In this document: in pieces, positions 9,394 to 17,559 of the stretch
How positions within the stretch are numbered: position 1 is the first letter of the stretch
Layout of the letters: every line of letters starts with the position of its first letter
DNA from: Liolophura sinensis
Taxonomy: Eukaryota > Mollusca > Polyplacophora > Chitonida > Chitonidae
Reading direction: 5' to 3'
Assembly (NCBI RefSeq): GCF_032854445.1
Contig: NC_088307.1
Coordinates: 29,294,484-29,358,483, forward strand
Length of the DNA: 64,000 nucleotides
Program-made: the position numbers and the translations under genes
Notes under the pieces: model-generated
Told to the model about the DNA's origin: nothing
What the model saw: the letters and a program-made list of their open reading frames with translations, nothing else
The model's database searches: none

Positions 9394-10554
9394 TAACGTC
9401 GGTAAGCTCTAAATTGTCGTCGGGATGACTAACACGAAAGTGGCAAAGGCCTATGCTGCACTCTAAATAGATTTCATCGAGATTGAAAACGACCCCTGTA
9501 ACGACTCGTATATCCTCAAGAGTGCTCCGGACGACTGGGTCGCCCTGGGCCGGTAATTTGATCATAATTCTGAGCTCCTTTCCATCCTGCTCTGCAGGCC
9601 ACCTTATTTTCAACCCGGTAATCAAGGTGCAACGGCGGTGAGAGGCCGCGCCAAGTACGAGGTCGATGATAAGCACAGATTTAAGGGGTAGTGGTAGGGC
9701 GGCCTTAAAATCGGTTTGCGCGGTAAGACGTACGGTCTCTCCCCCCGGCGACGCCCTTAGTACGAAGTGGCCTATTCTGTCCCAATCTAGAAGACAGCTG
9801 CCGGTTGGTACGTACGACAAGAAATAGGCTCCGGAGTTGAAAACTTTTTTCACATTGACCCCGGTGGGCTGGACCGACATCGGGGTCACCTTCACATCTA
9901 TGAACCAATCGGGGTCGCGATCTCTGGTAAGAACAAAGCGGTCTTTAAGGCGAATTAATGAGAGTTTTTGTTCTTCAATCACCTCAATCACATAAATATA
10001 CTTGCCGTCTTTGTCTAAAAGCGCCACGGTCAAGTGCGTTATATAGTGGGCGCTCAAGGTTTTGTACTGTGGGTTGGGAAATGAAACCGTCTTCCCGCAG
10101 TTAATCCCTTCACCAGTCACGGCGATGGCCCGAAGTAGTGTGGCACCGCCACCGAAACCTGAGGTTATTCTCACGTTGTCTGAGGTGCTCAGTTCATCTA
10201 AATGCACGAAGGCTTCTTTTTGTGGGACCAAGTTAGATGGCTTATCACCTTCCACAGTCCCCTCTATAGGCATATTCCCGTTGGAGAACCCTAATATGGG
10301 GGCAAGCTCATTTCCAGAGAAACCCCATGTGGGCGGAATATACCCTTGTCCAGCATACAGACATTGTAGTAGCCCGTCGGCACTTCAACATGTTTGCCAT
10401 CAAGAAAGAAGCCCGCTTTGGAGGGGATATTCACCCAGTTCGGGTAGAATGTTATCTCGCGAAGGGCGGTTTTAAGGCGGCCGTCGAGGTTGTTAAGGGC
10501 ATGAGGCAGCGTGTGCTGTGCCCCATTTAGAATGTCAGTCAATGTGATAAACAT
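9383..10554 (-). pseudogene. Polinton structural-type protein, minor capsid (penton-like) candidate, frameshifted
   Basis: The first in-frame ATG on the minus strand is at 10554, giving MFITLTDILNGAQHTLP. The first frame ends at 10291. The gene continues in another frame from about 10320 down to 9383, so there is one frameshift near 10310-10330. The N-terminal part contains ITFYPNWVNIPSKAGFFL and PTGYYNVCMLDKG. The second part has many predicted beta strands (for example SAHYITHLTVALLDKDGKYI and LPLPLKSVLIIDLVLGAASH). There is no signal peptide or membrane span. A beta-rich protein of about 390 residues encoded next to the other virion genes fits a minor capsid protein, but the assignment is inference. 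It is divergent from the plus-strand gene starting at 10565. Confidence 0.55.
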
Positions 10555-10564
10555 CTTAGCCACG

Positions 10565-11809
10565 ATGAACAGCGAGGCATACAGGTTCAATAGAGAGGCC
10601 ACTTACAAGGCCGGGGCATTTCATAGTATCCAAACCCATGCAGAGCAGCTCACTTGATTTGATATCTACATCGATGAAAAGAAGGCCTTTCCGGTCCAGT
10701 TCACAGATGTGTTGGCCAAGTACGGGCTGCCAAAGATAAACAGCGATTCCACTGTTAGGGCCTGGAACACCAATCCTATGCAATTCTGGCAGAACCAAGT
10801 GAACTTCGCGGTCTGGTGAGCAACCACGGGCTGTGGCGTCTCTGCAAAAGACCATCCTCTCGCCCCCGACCAAACAATAAGGGCCCTGTACACATTCCAT
10901 GTGTATTACCAAGTTAGGCGGATCTTGGAAAAGATAAACGCCCCCCTGCCGCAAGACAGAGCGTGGGCGGCATTCAAAAACCTCTGACGAGAGGGCCTAT
11001 GAGAGGATTTGTAGGGAGTTCCGCGTAGATGCGCATACAGACTGGACGCGCTGGGGGGTGAATCACGGCCTCGGAGTGGCATATTACTATGTCACGAGAG
11101 CGGGCTACAGCCCCATTAGCGATGGGACCTTCGATCCGAGCAGGATGCCGTTCTCTAGAAAGCCTACAGCGCTCCACGTCGACTACAGGACGCCGAGGAG
11201 GCTTGGGCGTCGTTCATTGTCGACAAATCCCAAGGATTCACGCAGCCGGGCGTAGAGCGCCTGAACGAATCCATCCGGACATACGTGTGGGCTGTTTTAG
11301 GCGCCCAAGCCCTTATTCTAGGCACGGACACAGCCTTCGACGCGCAAAAACAGTTTGCCGCCAACGTTGAAGACGCTATTTCCTCTCCGATCGACCTTCC
11401 GTCTGCTATCAAACGCTACCAGGACGTGCTACAGTATGCAGGGAGCTCTGTAGACTTTGTGTATGGCATAGGCCTATATATGGCCCCAAGCGACATGCTT
11501 CTGCAGATCGGCCATGTGGCGAACTACAACAACAAAATCGTCGTGGCCACAGATGACCAGAAGCTAGGCGCCAATGAGAATGTGAACGCTAAAGTGCCGC
11601 CCACTTTGCACAAGCGCGCACCTTCCCACGGGATCGTTGAGCCAAAAGAAAGCGTCCCACCACCCACCGCGCGCGTTCAGCATGTTGCTGCCGCCGGAGA
11701 AAAACAAGAACCCCTATTTCCAAACCAAAAGAATCACGATGCGGAGAAGACAGCCATCGTCGTCGCTGGGGTTGGTATCGGCTTACTGCTGCTGTGGACT
11801 ATGCGTTAA
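10565..11809 (+). pseudogene. Polinton virion-associated-type protein with C-terminal membrane anchor, interrupted
   Basis: The frame from ATG 10565 runs MNSEAYRFNREATYK and is broken by an in-frame TGA at about 10652 and another TGA near 10826. Further shifts follow at about 10980 and 11190. The last uninterrupted piece (11285-11809) has VWAVLGAQALI, AANVEDAISSPIDLPSAIKR, DFVYGIGLYMAPSDMLLQIG and a proline/glutamine-rich linker. It ends in a hydrophobic helix (TAIVVAGVGIGLLLLWTMR) that looks like a tail anchor. Both TGA codons stand where tryptophan would be natural (TGG to TGA). The 3' end overlaps the convergent gene (11783) by 27 bp. Function unknown. I infer a virion or membrane protein from the setting. 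Confidence 0.55.
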
Positions 11810-13084
11810 ATACTTGCGAACCGCCATGAGCATTAGGCCACCTACTGCGACGACTAGAGCCCAGACATTATCGGCCAGCCACCCTGCCGCTTTCCCGAGA
11901 AGGTTCAGTAGCCAGGACACGATACTGCCAATAATACCCGGAATTGCAGCGGCAGCCTTCCCAGCCAGCTTGCCAAGGGCGCGCACCAGGGACTGGAGAT
12001 GCTTTTTCACCCATTCTTTAAGACCACGCCCGTGGGCTGGAGGAGGTGTTGGCTGGATGCCCCCGCCGGACCCGCCAGTCAGCGCCAACTTTAGCGCTAG
12101 CCCCAGTGTCGAGATCGCCATCCCAATTGCCGTGAGAATGGAGACCACGGTTATTCCCTGCTCCCGGAAGAGGGTGCGGACGCGCTCGGCCAGAGTGGTA
12201 TCCTTGTGTAGGATGCGATCGATCGTCTGCTTGATGCGGCGTAATTGCATGCGCAGGGCTTCGCCCGTTAAAGAGGCTGCTTCGAGCCGGGCCACCCTCT
12301 CGTCCTCGAGGTTCCTTATCCGGTCTGCAATCCGGCGCAGGGAGAATTCATCAGTGGCCTCCTCCAACATCTTTTTTTGTTTTGCGATGTCCTTATCGAG
12401 ACTTGACAGCTTGGCGAGGTTATTCGCGTGTTCGCCCTCCGAGGTCTGCAGTGCCTTGTCAAGCCCCAGGAGTTCTCGCATGGGAAGAAGGGGGTCGTTT
12501 ATCGTTGAAAGAGCCTACTCGACCTCACTATCCGTCAAGCTTGTTCCCAGTATGTGGACAGCATCAGCGGCCTTTTTAGTTGGTTGGCTTAAATCATCCA
12601 GCTCCATGATATTTGCCGCGCCGGCACGCGGCACCTAAACTCGCTGTCTCCAGGGCTGCAACTGCTGCTGGATGCAACGATGCCTGTTCTCTTCTTTTCC
12701 AGTCTACAAAGCCAAGCCCCCCCTTCCCCCCTAACATCATCAACCCCTTTATTGGCGACTGTTGAGAGGGCTAGCGGTCCACCTGTTTCTTTGTTGATGA
12801 TGTCCAGAGTGGGGGTGGGCCACGAGTCGCAGACGCCCTTGGACAACCTCAAACTTCGTGTAATCGCGAAAGATGGGGGTAAGGCTGGGATCCGCCTTCG
12901 CCAAGGCATTGTAATAATCATTCACGGCGGCCTGCGTCAGCTCTTGTTGAAGGCTTTTGGCGGCCGCACCCCGGCTTTGTTGCTCGGGAACATCATCACC
13001 TGCAAAGAGAGGGGTCTGTTCGTCGTCTTGGGCGTTGTCCTCTCTGGCGTCGAACGCCGGATTATCAAAGTCGAAGTCTGCCAT
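11783..13084 (-). pseudogene. Polinton coiled-coil and membrane protein, interrupted
   Basis: The gene appears to start at ATG 13084 (MADFDFDNPAFDARED). It shifts frame near 12830 and again between about 12690 and 12610. In its last frame it has an in-frame TAG at 12515-12517 before a long C-terminal part (12481-11783). That part holds a strongly predicted coiled coil (LAKLSSLDKDIAKQKKMLEE onward), then LAERVRTLFREQGITVVSIL, a Gly/Pro-rich linker and an amphipathic segment. It ends in two hydrophobic stretches (AAAAIPGIIGSIVSWLLNLL and WALVVAVGGLMLMAV). The acidic N-terminus lies 22 bp from the divergent major capsid start. The role is unknown. Coiled-coil plus membrane segments beside the capsid gene suggest a minor virion or assembly protein. 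Confidence 0.55.
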
Positions 13085-13106
13085 AATCCTCGTATTGAAC
13101 ATTGCA

Positions 13107-14245
13107 ATGTATGCCTTCAATACAATAATGGATGCATACGGACGCAGACTAAACCCTTTCAGAACACTCCGTAAGCCTCGGGGGGTACAAGGTGAACGGC
13201 AGTCCGTGGTCGTCAACAATAACCCGAGAACGATCGACCAGAATCAACAACTCTTGGTCAGCTTCCCCAACCTCGGCGCAAATGACGTCATTGTGCCCGG
13301 TACCGTGCGCTTGGCCTTCTCGATCACGATTAATTCATCCGACCCGGACGCCACAGTGGTCGGGAATCTCGGACGCGCAGTAGTCAAGAAAACCACGATC
13401 AGAATCAGCGGGAATGAGGTAATGTCCATCGACGACTTTGATGTGTTTCATTGCTACGGCGACTTATGGCTGACCAAAAACGAACGGCGGAATGCGGCCT
13501 ACCAAGGCATCGGCAGCGAAAACATGCTTAAGCTTCGAGTCGGAGCGGGGGACGGAAGTGACGACGATACTGGAGAAAATGCCATCGCTAGCGCCTTTGG
13601 CAGCCGGTTCCACATCCCGCTAGACTTTGAGCTTCTAGATAACCATATACCATTCTACCAGAGTGCCTTGGCCGACCGACTGGAGTACGAACTGACGTTC
13701 AACGATTACGGCCGGGTCATCCAGGTAACAGACGATGCCGACGCGACTTACACCATCGACAAAATCAGCCTGGAGTTCAATATGGTCACCGAAGAGGAGC
13801 TCGCTAGACAGATCCGCACCCAGTTTTCCGAAGGCGTCTCCATTCTGTATGATCGCGTCCTCCGCCACCGAAAGTTTGTGAAGGACAAGTCTGAGACTCT
13901 CTGGAACATACACCTGAACACGCCCGCGAGAGCAATGAAGGGCATCCTCATGCTGTTCGAGACTAAAAAAACCCCGTGGAAGAGGAGGTCGGAATACTTC
14001 TACAACCCGAAGATCACCAAAGTAGAAGTCACAATAGAAGGGGTCCCCAATCAGCTGTACAGCCAGGGCATGCGTGCGTACCAGCAATGGGGCGAGGTCC
14101 AAAGGCCCCTACGGAAGCGGGACGATGAGGTGGCCAGGGTCGTTAAAGACTTAGGCCTGGCAGACGTCTCCCTGGAAGAGTTCTTGACGCACAAGCACGC
14201 CTTCTGGCTTGACCTTTGGCCAAGCGACGATGACGAGCTGCATGG
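13107..14245 (+). pseudogene. Polinton major capsid protein (double jelly-roll type), C-terminus lost
   Basis: Two possible starts exist, ATG 13107 and ATG 13128; the second gives MDAYGRRLNPFRTLRKP. The protein resembles hexon-like capsids of Polintons/adintoviruses. Recognisable blocks are RQSVVVNNNPRTIDQ, FPNLGANDVIVPGTVRLAFS, GRAVVKKTTIRISGNEV, DDFDVFHCYGDLW, FHIPLDFELLDNHIPFYQ, YELTFNDYGRVI, LYDRVLRHRKFV and YNPKITKVEVTIEGVPNQLY. At about 14245 the frame passes without a stop from a capsid-like LDLWPSDDDELHG into sequence of a packaging ATPase. The capsid C-terminus is therefore deleted. The double jelly roll would form the pseudo-hexagonal shell. The loss of the second barrel's end should prevent folding. 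About 380 codons remain. Confidence 0.82.
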
Positions 14246-14747
14246 CTGCGGTTTCTTTCATTACATTGTGATCCTGTGCCCCACTCTTAAGCATAACGAG
14301 GCGTACCGGCGGCGATAGATACTGTCTGACCCTGAGGTCTATTGTTTTGACCCCGGCGAGCGGCACAACGACTGTCTGAGAGCTTTCTACAGATTGTTCG
14401 AGGGGGAGCCCACCCTATACATCATCGATGGTTGTAGCGCGTTGGAGGCGATGAAGAAAAAAAAACAAAAAATGCTCACATTCATGGCTATCTCGTGCCG
14501 TCTTGCGAAACAAAGTGTCTGGGTCCTCACTCACAAATACAACGCCGTCCTCAAAGACTTTCACGAGCAGACAAGGTGGGTGGCTTTATTCCACTGCAAA
14601 GATCGGCACTCGTTCAACGAATGCCTGGAGGAGAACCACATCATCGAGGCCGAGAGCGAAAAGGCAGAGGTTCGACAGAAGCTCAAGAACAATCCGCATT
14701 CTAAGCTCCTGGTAATGACTGATACGCCCTCCACATCTAAGATCTAA
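14246..14747 (+). pseudogene. Polinton FtsK/HerA-type packaging ATPase, C-terminal remnant
   Basis: Continues in the capsid frame. It begins HYIVILCPTLKHN, is interrupted by TAG at 14316-14318, then resumes in the same frame with SDPEVYCFDPGERHNDC. A Walker B-like GEPTLYIIDGCSA follows (14403-14441) with one acidic residue where the family normally has two in a row. SVWVLTHKYNAVL is a sensor-type region, then WVALFHCKDRHSFNECLEEN and the C-terminus. The Walker A (GxxGxGKT) half is missing, removed by the same deletion that truncated the capsid gene. The intact enzyme would pump DNA into capsids. This piece cannot bind ATP normally. Confidence 0.75.
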
Positions 14748-15333
14748 GCCTATAGACGAGATTCTGGGCGCAGAGGAGGAACCCAGCCGAAGCCAACAGC
14801 CCGGACCCAACCAACAGCCTGACCCCAGCTACCAAGATGATGCACGGCAGCTCAGGGGTAGGCTGGCGGCACTTGCGGTGGGTGGGCAGGCCAAGCGATA
14901 TCTGGGAAAAGACGTAACAGCCGCTGAGATCGACGCCATGAGCGACGAAGACGTTGAAAGGCTGTACTCCCGGTACGAGGCTAAGCTCTGTGCGCAGATG
15001 GTTAGCGGTCTCGGAGGTATGTTCTTGAGATCATATGTAAGGGCGGCCAGCTGGCTCCTACTAATCCCACCCGAGAATCGACCAATGCTCATGGCACAGC
15101 TCGCCACCGACCCATTTGTTGAACAGGCGCTTAGCAGTGCTAGCTGCTGGCTATACTACTGCTATGGTAAGTACTTAGCACCGTTAACCATGACGCTGAC
15201 CACAGCTGAGCACTGCTCATTTGAACACCACTGCTGTCCTAGAAATGAGCCGTATGATCCAGAGGAAGATGAGTACAATGAATCCGGAAGGCCTGAAGGA
15301 AGCGGATGGGGTGACAGCGGATTCTACGAATGA
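14748..15333 (+). pseudogene. Polinton helical protein of unknown function, start codon lost
   Basis: An open frame runs from within the ATPase end to TGA at 15331-15333, with no ATG before 14938. It begins around PIDEILGAEEEPSRSQ, has a Gln/Pro-rich linker, then LAVGGQAKRYLGKDVTAAEI, the acidic helix MSDEDVERLYSRYEAKLCAQ and a more hydrophobic stretch (MFLRSYVRAASWLLLIPPEN). It continues with DPFVEQALSSASCWLYYCYG and an acidic tail. The body looks all-helical. The lack of ATG at the natural beginning suggests a start-codon mutation. Its position between the packaging ATPase and small membrane proteins implies a virion or assembly role, which is not proven. Confidence 0.45.
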
Positions 15334-15680
15334 CGGCCCTGCGAAGAATCCCAAAAAAGTCGCTGCGGGTCGCTGCAACGAGAAAGGCCAAGGCTGAAAA
15401 GCTCAAGGACGAGCTTCGCGAGGCAAAGGCTGCTTTGCTTGGCGCAGCTGATTCCAACAAGAAACAGCCAAAGGAAACGGATTCTTCGAAGGAGGGGGAG
15501 GCCGCGAAGGAACCGGATTCTACGAAGGCACACCAAATCACCCACTGGAGGGCGCCCCTGGCGTTATTAGGCGCTGGCAGCCTTGCAATGCTAGTGTTGC
15601 TACGCGTGTGGCGCAGCCGCTATGCAGCACATGCATACCCTTTCTATATAGAGCAGCACATCGCGACCCTTTCTATATAG
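15269..15680 (+). pseudogene. Polinton small membrane protein with basic helix, frameshifted
   Basis: Two ATGs (15269 and 15278) open a frame that reaches a lysine-rich segment AKNPKKVAAGR near 15350-15380. The sequence then shifts frame near 15390 into one containing KAKAEKLKDELREAKAALLG, a charged linker and a single membrane span (RAPLALLGAGSLAMLVLLRV), ending at 15680. An alternative start at 15330 in the second frame gives 116 residues and would avoid the shift. The 5' part overlaps the previous gene by 65 bp. A short tandem duplication of CGACCCTTTCTATATAGAGC or similar occurs just before the stop (about 15637-15684). Function unknown. Confidence 0.45.
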
Positions 15681-15686
15681 AGCAGC

Positions 15687-15934
15687 ATGTCTACTCCACC
15701 CGGTGACGGAAAAGTGCTAGTCAACGCGGCCTACCACGCCGCTGTGGTCTCTCTCCTGGCTACTGGGTACGCTCGTCTCGGCCAGATGTTCCTGAAAGGA
15801 GCCCTCTCGAAGCTGGACTTAACACCCCGTGACGTCGGCATGGTCATTGCAGATGTAGGCCTGGCCATGTTTTCAAAGGAAAACTAATTTCTAATTAAAC
15901 AAGGGCTCCTTCCTCCCAATATAATCCAGTAGTA
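15687..15934 (+). pseudogene. Polinton small hydrophobic protein, frameshifted tail
   Basis: ATG 15687 opens 66 codons: MSTPPGDGKVLVNAAYHAAV, a mildly hydrophobic helix (VVSLLATGYARLGQMFLKGA), then LDLTPRDVGMVIADVGLAMF, ending at TAA 15885-15887. The next 45 bp in the +1 frame encode a further short helical tail ending TAG 15932-15934, directly before the next gene's ATG at 15935. This suggests the original stop was at 15934 and a one-base change near 15880 truncated it. It is a short, probably membrane-associated protein of unknown function, possibly still made as 66 residues. Confidence 0.5.
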
Positions 15935-16383
15935 ATGGCCTCCATCGCAATGATGATGGGCGGCACCCACGTAAACGCTTTCGCCTTCAGCGGGAGCAGC
16001 TATATGTTTTCGATGCTGAGGAGTTCCGGTGTCGACGAAGAGCAGAGGCGCCATGACCGCGCTGTAGAGCAGCTCCAAGCCGCCAGGAAAAATGGGCCCG
16101 AAAGCGCACTGAGCGCTTGGACTGGATCAACGATGAACTCCGCCGCCAGGGCCACGCTGTCCAAACGTTCCGGGATGTCGACGCTGCAATCCGCGAGTAT
16201 TCTAGGGTCACGGGCAAAACTCTTACACGCTACGCACGCCTGGCGCTGCTGGGCTCAGAGCCACAGCTCTCCGATTTCTATGTGCCTAGTGAAGATTAAA
16301 AACACCGCGAGATGACATTCGTCATCCTGGGAATGTGTGTGTTTGGGGGTGTGAGTTACGGAATCGCAAAACTCACCAAGTAA
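15935..16383 (+). pseudogene. Polinton membrane protein with N- and C-terminal hydrophobic segments, interrupted
   Basis: ATG 15935 follows the preceding stop directly. The N-terminus MASIAMMMGGTHVNAFAFSG looks like a membrane segment, followed by a charged helix (RSSGVDEEQRRHDRAVEQLQ). A frameshift near 16090 moves to the frame with LDWINDELRRQGHAVQTFRD and SEPQLSDFYVPSED. That frame is stopped by TAA at 16297-16299 and resumes in frame with a C-terminal hydrophobic helix (MTFVILGMCVFGGVSYGIAK), ending at TAA 16381-16383. It thus carries one shift and one nonsense codon. Function unknown. Confidence 0.5.
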
Positions 16384-16539
16384 TCCGAACTGACTGTGCC
16401 GGACTCGCCATTGAGCTCCTCGCCGTATGGCAGGCAGAATCTTATTAGTGAGGTGGTTCTGCGCGCGCAAATACGCCGCGATGATTAACATCTTTTTAGT
16501 CGCAAATCTGTTAGAGGGCTGCCAGAATACCTTGATGAA

Positions 16540-17559
16540 ATGGCTAGTAAGGTGTCTGCTCGCCTGGCAAATATCTACTACAGCCCTCCTGGGTACTGGA
16601 AGGGCCGCGCGGCCATCCAGAAGCTTGCCACTGCGGCTGAAGTCTCCGGACATATGGTCCGGGCCTGGCTGAAAAAGCAGGCTATCTGGCAGATATATCT
16701 GCCTCGTCCCCGAAAAATACCGAGGCCTATGTTCGATGTTTCCACGCCGAATGACATCCACCAAGCCGATCTTCTGTTTCTACCACATGATCGGCGAGGC
16801 CGGAAGCTGTATAAGTACGCGCTGACAGTTGTTGATGTCGCTTCTCGCTACAAGGAGGCGGAACCTCTGGCTACTAAAGATTCCAAAGAAATCGCTGTTG
16901 CTCTCTCTCGCGTTTACAAGCGGGGGCCCCTTAGATGGCCGAAGCTTCTCCAAGTTGACCCTGGACGCGAGTTCATGGGTGCAGTGAGCCAACTTCTGGC
17001 CAAACACGATGTCACAGTCCAGCGAGGCCGCGTGGATATCCACCGAGACCAAGACATAGTAGAGCGTTTCAACCGTACTCTGGCTGAGCGGCTCTTTGGA
17101 CATCAGTACGCCCAGGAGATGCGCCGCCCTCCAGAACAGCAGTCTACTGAATGGGCGGCTCGGCTGCCCTCTGTTGTGGCCGCTCTGAATAACGAGACAA
17201 CGAGACTGATCGGTAAAAAGCTGAAAGACGTCATCAAGGCAAAAGGGGCGCCCCATAAGCCTTCCTCGACGGTTCCAGGTCGTCCCGTTGGACTTAATGT
17301 GCGGAAGATCCCCGAGGGTGTTGGCGTTCGTTATCTCTATCAGCCTGGAGAGCTGGAGGGCGGTCGACGTCGCGCGACTGATCCTGGGTGGTCTCTAGAG
17401 ATATATCAGCTTGGGCGCTCTGTCACAAAGCCTAATGAGCCCGTGCTGTACAATTTAGACGATACGTCGGAAGGCCCGCGACGGGGATTGGTTCGTGAGG
17501 AGTTGCTTATAGTGCCTCCCGATACTCAGCTTCCCCCGGATGGGATTCTACGGTGCTAG
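16540..17559 (+). CDS. Polinton integrase (retroviral DDE type), intact
   Basis: 339 residues with no interruption. The N-terminal third (about 1-70) is basic and helical without an HHCC zinc finger. The rve core follows: the first acidic residue is D77 in NDIHQADLLF, the second D140 in LLQVDPGREFMG and the catalytic glutamate E175 in QDIVERFNRTLAERLFG. From about residue 265 an SH3-like tail (GVGVRYLYQPGELEGG, WSLEIYQL, PVLYNLDD) ends LIVPPDTQLPP. I see no chromodomain. This enzyme would insert the linear element by its terminal repeats and make the target duplication. It ends in a 12-bp overlap with the convergent polymerase gene. Completeness contrasts with the decayed neighbours. Confidence 0.9.
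   Translation: MASKVSARLANIYYSPPGYWKGRAAIQKLATAAEVSGHMVRAWLKKQAIWQIYLPRPRKIPRPMFDVSTPNDIHQADLLFLPHDRRGRKLYKYALTVVDVASRYKEAEPLATKDSKEIAVALSRVYKRGPLRWPKLLQVDPGREFMGAVSQLLAKHDVTVQRGRVDIHRDQDIVERFNRTLAERLFGHQYAQEMRRPPEQQSTEWAARLPSVVAALNNETTRLIGKKLKDVIKAKGAPHKPSSTVPGRPVGLNVRKIPEGVGVRYLYQPGELEGGRRRATDPGWSLEIYQLGRSVTKPNEPVLYNLDDTSEGPRRGLVREELLIVPPDTQLPPDGILRC

Noticed and set aside
10556-10954. Minus-strand ORF of 132 codons
   Set aside because: It is the shadow of the plus-strand gene starting at 10565. The plus-strand frame contains the recognisable protein with two stops.
12957-13106. Upstream extension of the capsid ORF
   Set aside because: This part overlaps the divergent gene's coding sequence and lacks the capsid-like pattern. 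The natural start is at 13107 or 13128.
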